Assembly (NCBI GenBank): GCA_025963265.1
Contig: JAOPUY010000439.1
Location: 1 to 8,175, forward strand
Direction of reading: 5' to 3'
DNA: 8,175 nucleotides
Source of the DNA: Frankiales bacterium
GTDB lineage: Bacteria > Actinomycetota > Actinomycetes > Mycobacteriales > Jatrophihabitantaceae
Under the pieces are notes generated by a model. It made no database searches. It saw only the letters and a program-made list of their open reading frames with translations, and was not told the origin of the DNA. Positions 5,626 through 8,175 of the stretch are shown in pieces (position 1 is the stretch's first letter; every line of letters begins with the position of its first letter). Made by a program: the position numbers and the translations under genes.

Positions 5626-7386
5626 TCAGTCCAGCGGCACCGTGTAGGCGATGAGTCCGTGATCGTCGGTGTAGGTCAACGCGGCGTTGTCGCCGGTGGA
5701 CGGATGCGCCGACTGGATCACCAGCGTGAACTGGTGCAGCACGTTCGGGTCGCTGCTTGGCGCGATGGTGCAGGTAGCCGTGTTCGGCCCCGTGACCTGG
5801 CACGAGTCGGGCGCTGCTCCGGTGAGCGAGGTGATCTGCCAGTCGGACGGTCCGCTGATCGTGATCGTGCCCACTCCGCCGCTGGTCGCTCCCGGGTACT
5901 GGATCGGGATCGTCCGCACGGTGGGCGCCGGCTCAGTCGTCTCGCTCGGAGTCGGCGTCGGGCTGGTCGAGGTGCTGGGGCTGGTCGAAGGGCTCGCGGA
6001 CGGGCTGCTGCTCGGACTGGTGCTCGGGCTGTTCGAGGTGGTGGTGCTCGGGGTGGTGGACGGTGACACCGACGGCGCCGCGCTGCTGGTCGGGGCGGTC
6101 GTTTGAGCAGGCGCCGGCGCGAGGCGCGTGGCGCGCGCGGCGGACTTCGGCGCCTCGCTGCTCGCGGCGGGCTTGGCCAGAATCGAGATGACCCGCGCTG
6201 GCGGGCTGGCCGTCATCGAGGGTGCGGTGCTGGATGGACTGGCCTTGGGCGGGACGGCTGGGTTCACCGCCACCCGCGTCGGGCTGGCGCTCGCCGCGAC
6301 CGCGGGCGCGCTCGAGCTGAGCGGGCTGGTGCGGCTCGCCGGCAACGTCAGGGGTTGATTCGACGAGGTGGGTTGCAGGATCGCGTACATCGCGAAGGCG
6401 CCGGTCGCGACGGCGAGCGACGTGCCAGCCAGGGCCAGCGACTTGGGTGCGAGGTGCGTGCCGAAGTGCACGACTTTGGTGAGTACGGCGTGGCCGGAGT
6501 GGCCGGCGCCGGCCGCGTGCGCTCCGGCCGGGCCGCCTCCGGCTGCTCCTCCGCCGGCCGTGCCACTGGCCGTCGCGCCACTGGCTGCCGCCACCGCGGC
6601 GGCGTGCGCCCCGATGCTGGTGAGGTATTTGACGGCCAGCGCGCTTCCGCCCAGCAAGATCGGCAGGATGATGACGCGCATCGAGCGGTTAAGGTCGCCG
6701 ACCTCCATCGCCGCCGCGGTGCAGCGGTCGCAGTCGGCCAGGTGCTCCTCGATCTGCGCGGCCTCGCGGGTCGAGAGCGCACGCCGTTCCCAGGCGCCGA
6801 GGCGCTTGAGCACCTTCTGGCACTCGCTTCGATCGGTTTCGGCCACGTGGGCCTGGAGAAACGCCTGTCGGAGCCCCTCCCGGGCGCGCATCGACAAGGC
6901 GGCGACGGCGTTCGGGCTCGAGCCCAGCAGCGGCGCCACGGCAGCGGGTTGTTGCTCCTCGACGAGGGTGTGCCAGAGGACGGTCTTCCATCGTTCGGGA
7001 AGGCTGTTATAGGCCTTCCACACCGTCCGCGCCTCGAGCGCCTCCATGGCGGCGCTGTCCGCGCCTTGAGCCGGTTCGGCCTTCAGGTCAAGCTCGGCGT
7101 CCTCGCCGGTCAGCCCGACGCGCTTCTCATAGCGGGTCGCGATGTCGATGCGGATGCGTCGAATCGCGGTGAGCAGATAGGGCCGGACGTTCATGTCGGG
7201 TCCGCCGCCGGCCTGAAGCACCCGCAGCAGGCGGGCGAACGCCTCCGAGACCAAGTCCTCCGCCGCGCTCTGCGACCCGAACTGGCGGGCGTAGCGCGTC
7301 ACGGCGAGGTTGTGGCGGGTCCAGAGCTCGGCGCAGGCGCCGTACACCGCCGCCGACCCGGCGTCCTTCACCGACGATCTAAGCAA
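5626..7386 (-). CDS. Membrane-tethered sigma factor with built-in zinc-finger and outer domain; 5' end doubtful
   Basis: This reads as a single-chain transmembrane regulator. From the TTG at 7386 it has 586 residues. Sigma region 2 is at about 15-90 (ELWTRHNLAVTRYARQF, AAEDLVSEAFARLL, RPYLLTAIRRIRID). Region 4 is at about 120-178 (SLPERWKTVLWHTLVEE, then a helix-turn-helix ending NAVAALSMRAREGL). An anti-sigma-type zinc finger follows, with C189 and then H215-x3-C219-x2-C222. Hydrophobic segments lie at about 236-255 and 316-337, separated by a Gly/Ala/His-rich stretch. A Ser/Thr/Pro linker spans about 345-490, and a beta-rich C-terminal domain (491-586) carries C529 and C539. Some actinobacterial ECF groups carry such C-terminal extensions. 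The first 14 codons are antisense to DUF11-repeat DNA, so the native start is probably lost; alternative starts are GTG at 7371 and 7347. Domain calls are firm; N-terminus and signal are not. Confidence 0.82.
   Translation of the reverse strand: MLRSSVKDAGSAAVYGACAELWTRHNLAVTRYARQFGSQSAAEDLVSEAFARLLRVLQAGGGPDMNVRPYLLTAIRRIRIDIATRYEKRVGLTGEDAELDLKAEPAQGADSAAMEALEARTVWKAYNSLPERWKTVLWHTLVEEQQPAAVAPLLGSSPNAVAALSMRAREGLRQAFLQAHVAETDRSECQKVLKRLGAWERRALSTREAAQIEEHLADCDRCTAAAMEVGDLNRSMRVIILPILLGGSALAVKYLTSIGAHAAAVAAASGATASGTAGGGAAGGGPAGAHAAGAGHSGHAVLTKVVHFGTHLAPKSLALAGTSLAVATGAFAMYAILQPTSSNQPLTLPASRTSPLSSSAPAVAASASPTRVAVNPAVPPKASPSSTAPSMTASPPARVISILAKPAASSEAPKSAARATRLAPAPAQTTAPTSSAAPSVSPSTTPSTTTSNSPSTSPSSSPSASPSTSPSTSTSPTPTPSETTEPAPTVRTIPIQYPGATSGGVGTITISGPSDWQITSLTGAAPDSCQVTGPNTATCTIAPSSDPNVLHQFTLVIQSAHPSTGDNAALTYTDDHGLIAYTVPLD
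5923..6108 (-). repeat. Low-complexity Ser/Thr/Pro-coding tract in the sigma gene
   Basis: Residues about 427-488 of the sigma-factor protein are almost only Ser, Thr and Pro (STTPSTTTSNSPSTSPSSSP and similar). At the DNA level they are imperfect short repeats of the GGGCTGGTCGAGG / GGGCTGCTCGGAC type on the plus strand. Such linkers are typical of segments that span the cell wall. The repetition makes it prone to length change by slippage. Confidence 0.8.
7335..7347. other. Junction between the sigma gene and DUF11-repeat sequence
   Basis: AGGCGCCGTACAC here is identical to the same place in the next DUF11 unit (7732-7744, GAGGCGCCGTACAC), while read on the minus strand it encodes VYGAC of the sigma factor. 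Leftward the sequence matches only the sigma gene; rightward it matches only DUF11. It is therefore the breakpoint of a deletion, recombination or assembly mis-join, with GGCGCC at its centre. Confidence 0.7.
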
Positions 7387-8175
7387 CGTGCTCGATGACG
7401 CGACCTATAACAACGACGCCGATCAGGGCGCGACGTACGTCGATCCGACCCTGGCGTGGTCCGGCGCGTTGGCCGTCAGCCAAACGGTGACGATCACCTA
7501 CAGCGTGACCGTGAACAGCCCCGATCAGGGCAATCACTCGCTGGTCAACAGCGTCGTGACGCCGCCCGATTCCGGTGGTGGCTGCCCGGTGGGAAGCACC
7601 GACCCCACCTGCACGGTGACGGTTCCGGTCCAGTCGTACACGGTGACCAAGACGGCCACGCCGGCCAATCCGGGAACGGTCAACCCCGGTGACACCGTGA
7701 CTTACACGATCGCCGTGAAGAACACCGGTGAGGCGCCGTACACGGCGTCCCATCCGGCCACCTTCATCGACAACATGTCGGGCGTGCTGGACGACGCGAG
7801 GTACAACAACGACGCCGATCAGGGCGCGACCTACGCCGTGCCCGCCTTGTCCTGGTCCGGTGCGCTGGCGGTCGGTCAGACGATCACCGTGACCTACAGC
7901 GTCACCGTCACGAACCCCGACGCGGGCGACCACAAGCTGGTCAACGCGGCCGTGGCCCCGCCGGGCTCAGGCGGCAACTGCCCGGTCGGCTCATCCGCAC
8001 CCGGGTGCAAGACGGTGACGAACATCCAGTCGTTCACGGTCACCAAGACCGCCGACCCGGCTGGACCTGTGCATCCGGGCGACACCGTCACCTATCGGGT
8101 GACGCTGGCCAACACCGGCCTCGTCGCTTACTCGGCCGCCGATCCGGCGTCCTTCACCGATGACTTATCGGCCGT
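7337..8175 (+). CDS. DUF11-repeat surface protein, internal fragment (no start, runs off the window)
   Basis: The frame reads APYTAADPASFTDDLSNVLD and continues open to the last base. It shows tandem DUF11-type units of the SYTVTKTATPAN...VNPGDTVTYTIAVKNTG kind, beta-sandwich modules typical of secreted cell-surface stalks and adhesins. Each full unit carries a conserved Cys pair (CPVGSTDPTC, CPVGSSAPGC), suitable for a disulfide outside the cell. No start codon, signal peptide or sorting signal lies in the window. The open frame extends only to a TAG at 7292, inside antisense sigma coding sequence, so the true 5' part is missing. A nearby class E sortase could anchor such a protein, but the C-terminus is not seen. 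A rare TTA leucine codon occurs at 8165. Protein class is confident; function is not known. Confidence 0.85.
7337..8175 (+). repeat. Tandem 132-codon DUF11 repeats (partial, full, partial)
   Basis: One complete unit spans 7637-8032 (396 bases, 132 codons). The sequence before it (7337-7636) is the last three quarters of another unit, and 8033-8175 begins a third. Shared blocks include YNNDADQGATY, WSGALAV, TYSVTV, VTKTA and the CPVGS Cys pair. The first and third units share ADPASFTDDLS almost exactly at DNA level. Confidence 0.9.

Noticed and set aside
6103..7398. Plus-strand open frame of 431 codons opposite the sigma factor
   Set aside because: Arg/Gly/Ala-rich shadow of the sigma gene with no domain. 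It stops inside DUF11 sequence in a different frame.
7379..7933. Minus-strand open frame with internal repeats
   Set aside because: Its repeats only mirror the DUF11 units read on the plus strand.
7337..8175. Regular repeats considered as a CRISPR array or integrative-element repeats
   Set aside because: The period is 396 bases, in frame, and conserved at protein level; there are no short repeats with unique spacers.

Overview
The window is high-GC DNA from an actinobacterium. The evidence is a class E sortase, a Bpa-type proteasome activator ending in GQYL, frequent GTG starts, and the gene set pabA / bpa / transglutaminase / HAD hydrolase / serS. I cannot name the genus. It reads as a conserved housekeeping block followed, at about 7335, by a surface-protein region.

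Layout. Positions 1-911 hold the 3' part of a class E sortase gene and a directly abutting 56-residue membrane protein. Positions 969-1631 encode the glutamine amidotransferase subunit of aminodeoxychorismate/anthranilate synthase. Positions 1676-3042 encode Bpa and, overlapping it by one base, a transglutaminase-like cysteine-hydrolase-fold protein. Convergent to these, on the minus strand, is a serS-HAD phosphatase pair (5165 down to 3061) joined by a GTGA overlap. Positions 5298-5621 encode a stand-alone GroES-like protein. Convergent to it, with four bases between the stop codons, is a minus-strand gene (5626 to about 7386) for an unusual membrane-tethered sigma factor. It has sigma regions 2 and 4, an anti-sigma-type zinc finger, two hydrophobic segments, a long Ser/Thr/Pro linker and a C-terminal beta-rich domain with a cysteine pair. 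From about 7335 to the window end the plus strand encodes tandem DUF11-type surface-protein repeats. This reading frame has no start in the window and runs off its end.

The two most notable points are at the right end. First, the sigma factor packs DNA-binding, inhibitory, membrane and apparently extracytoplasmic sensor modules into one chain. Second, the DUF11 coding sequence begins abruptly inside the 5' end of the sigma gene. The same 45-50 bases are repeat-protein sequence on one strand and the putative sigma N-terminus on the other. This looks like a deletion or recombination junction, or an assembly mis-join, so the sigma start is not trustworthy.

Four apparent transcription-unit heads (pabA, bpa, serS, groES-like) lack a Shine-Dalgarno sequence and carry a -10-like hexamer exactly six bases before the start codon, which suggests leaderless transcripts. 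No RNA genes, CRISPR arrays, insertion sequences or origins were found. No gene-free stretch exceeds 300 bases; the longest gap is 5166-5297.
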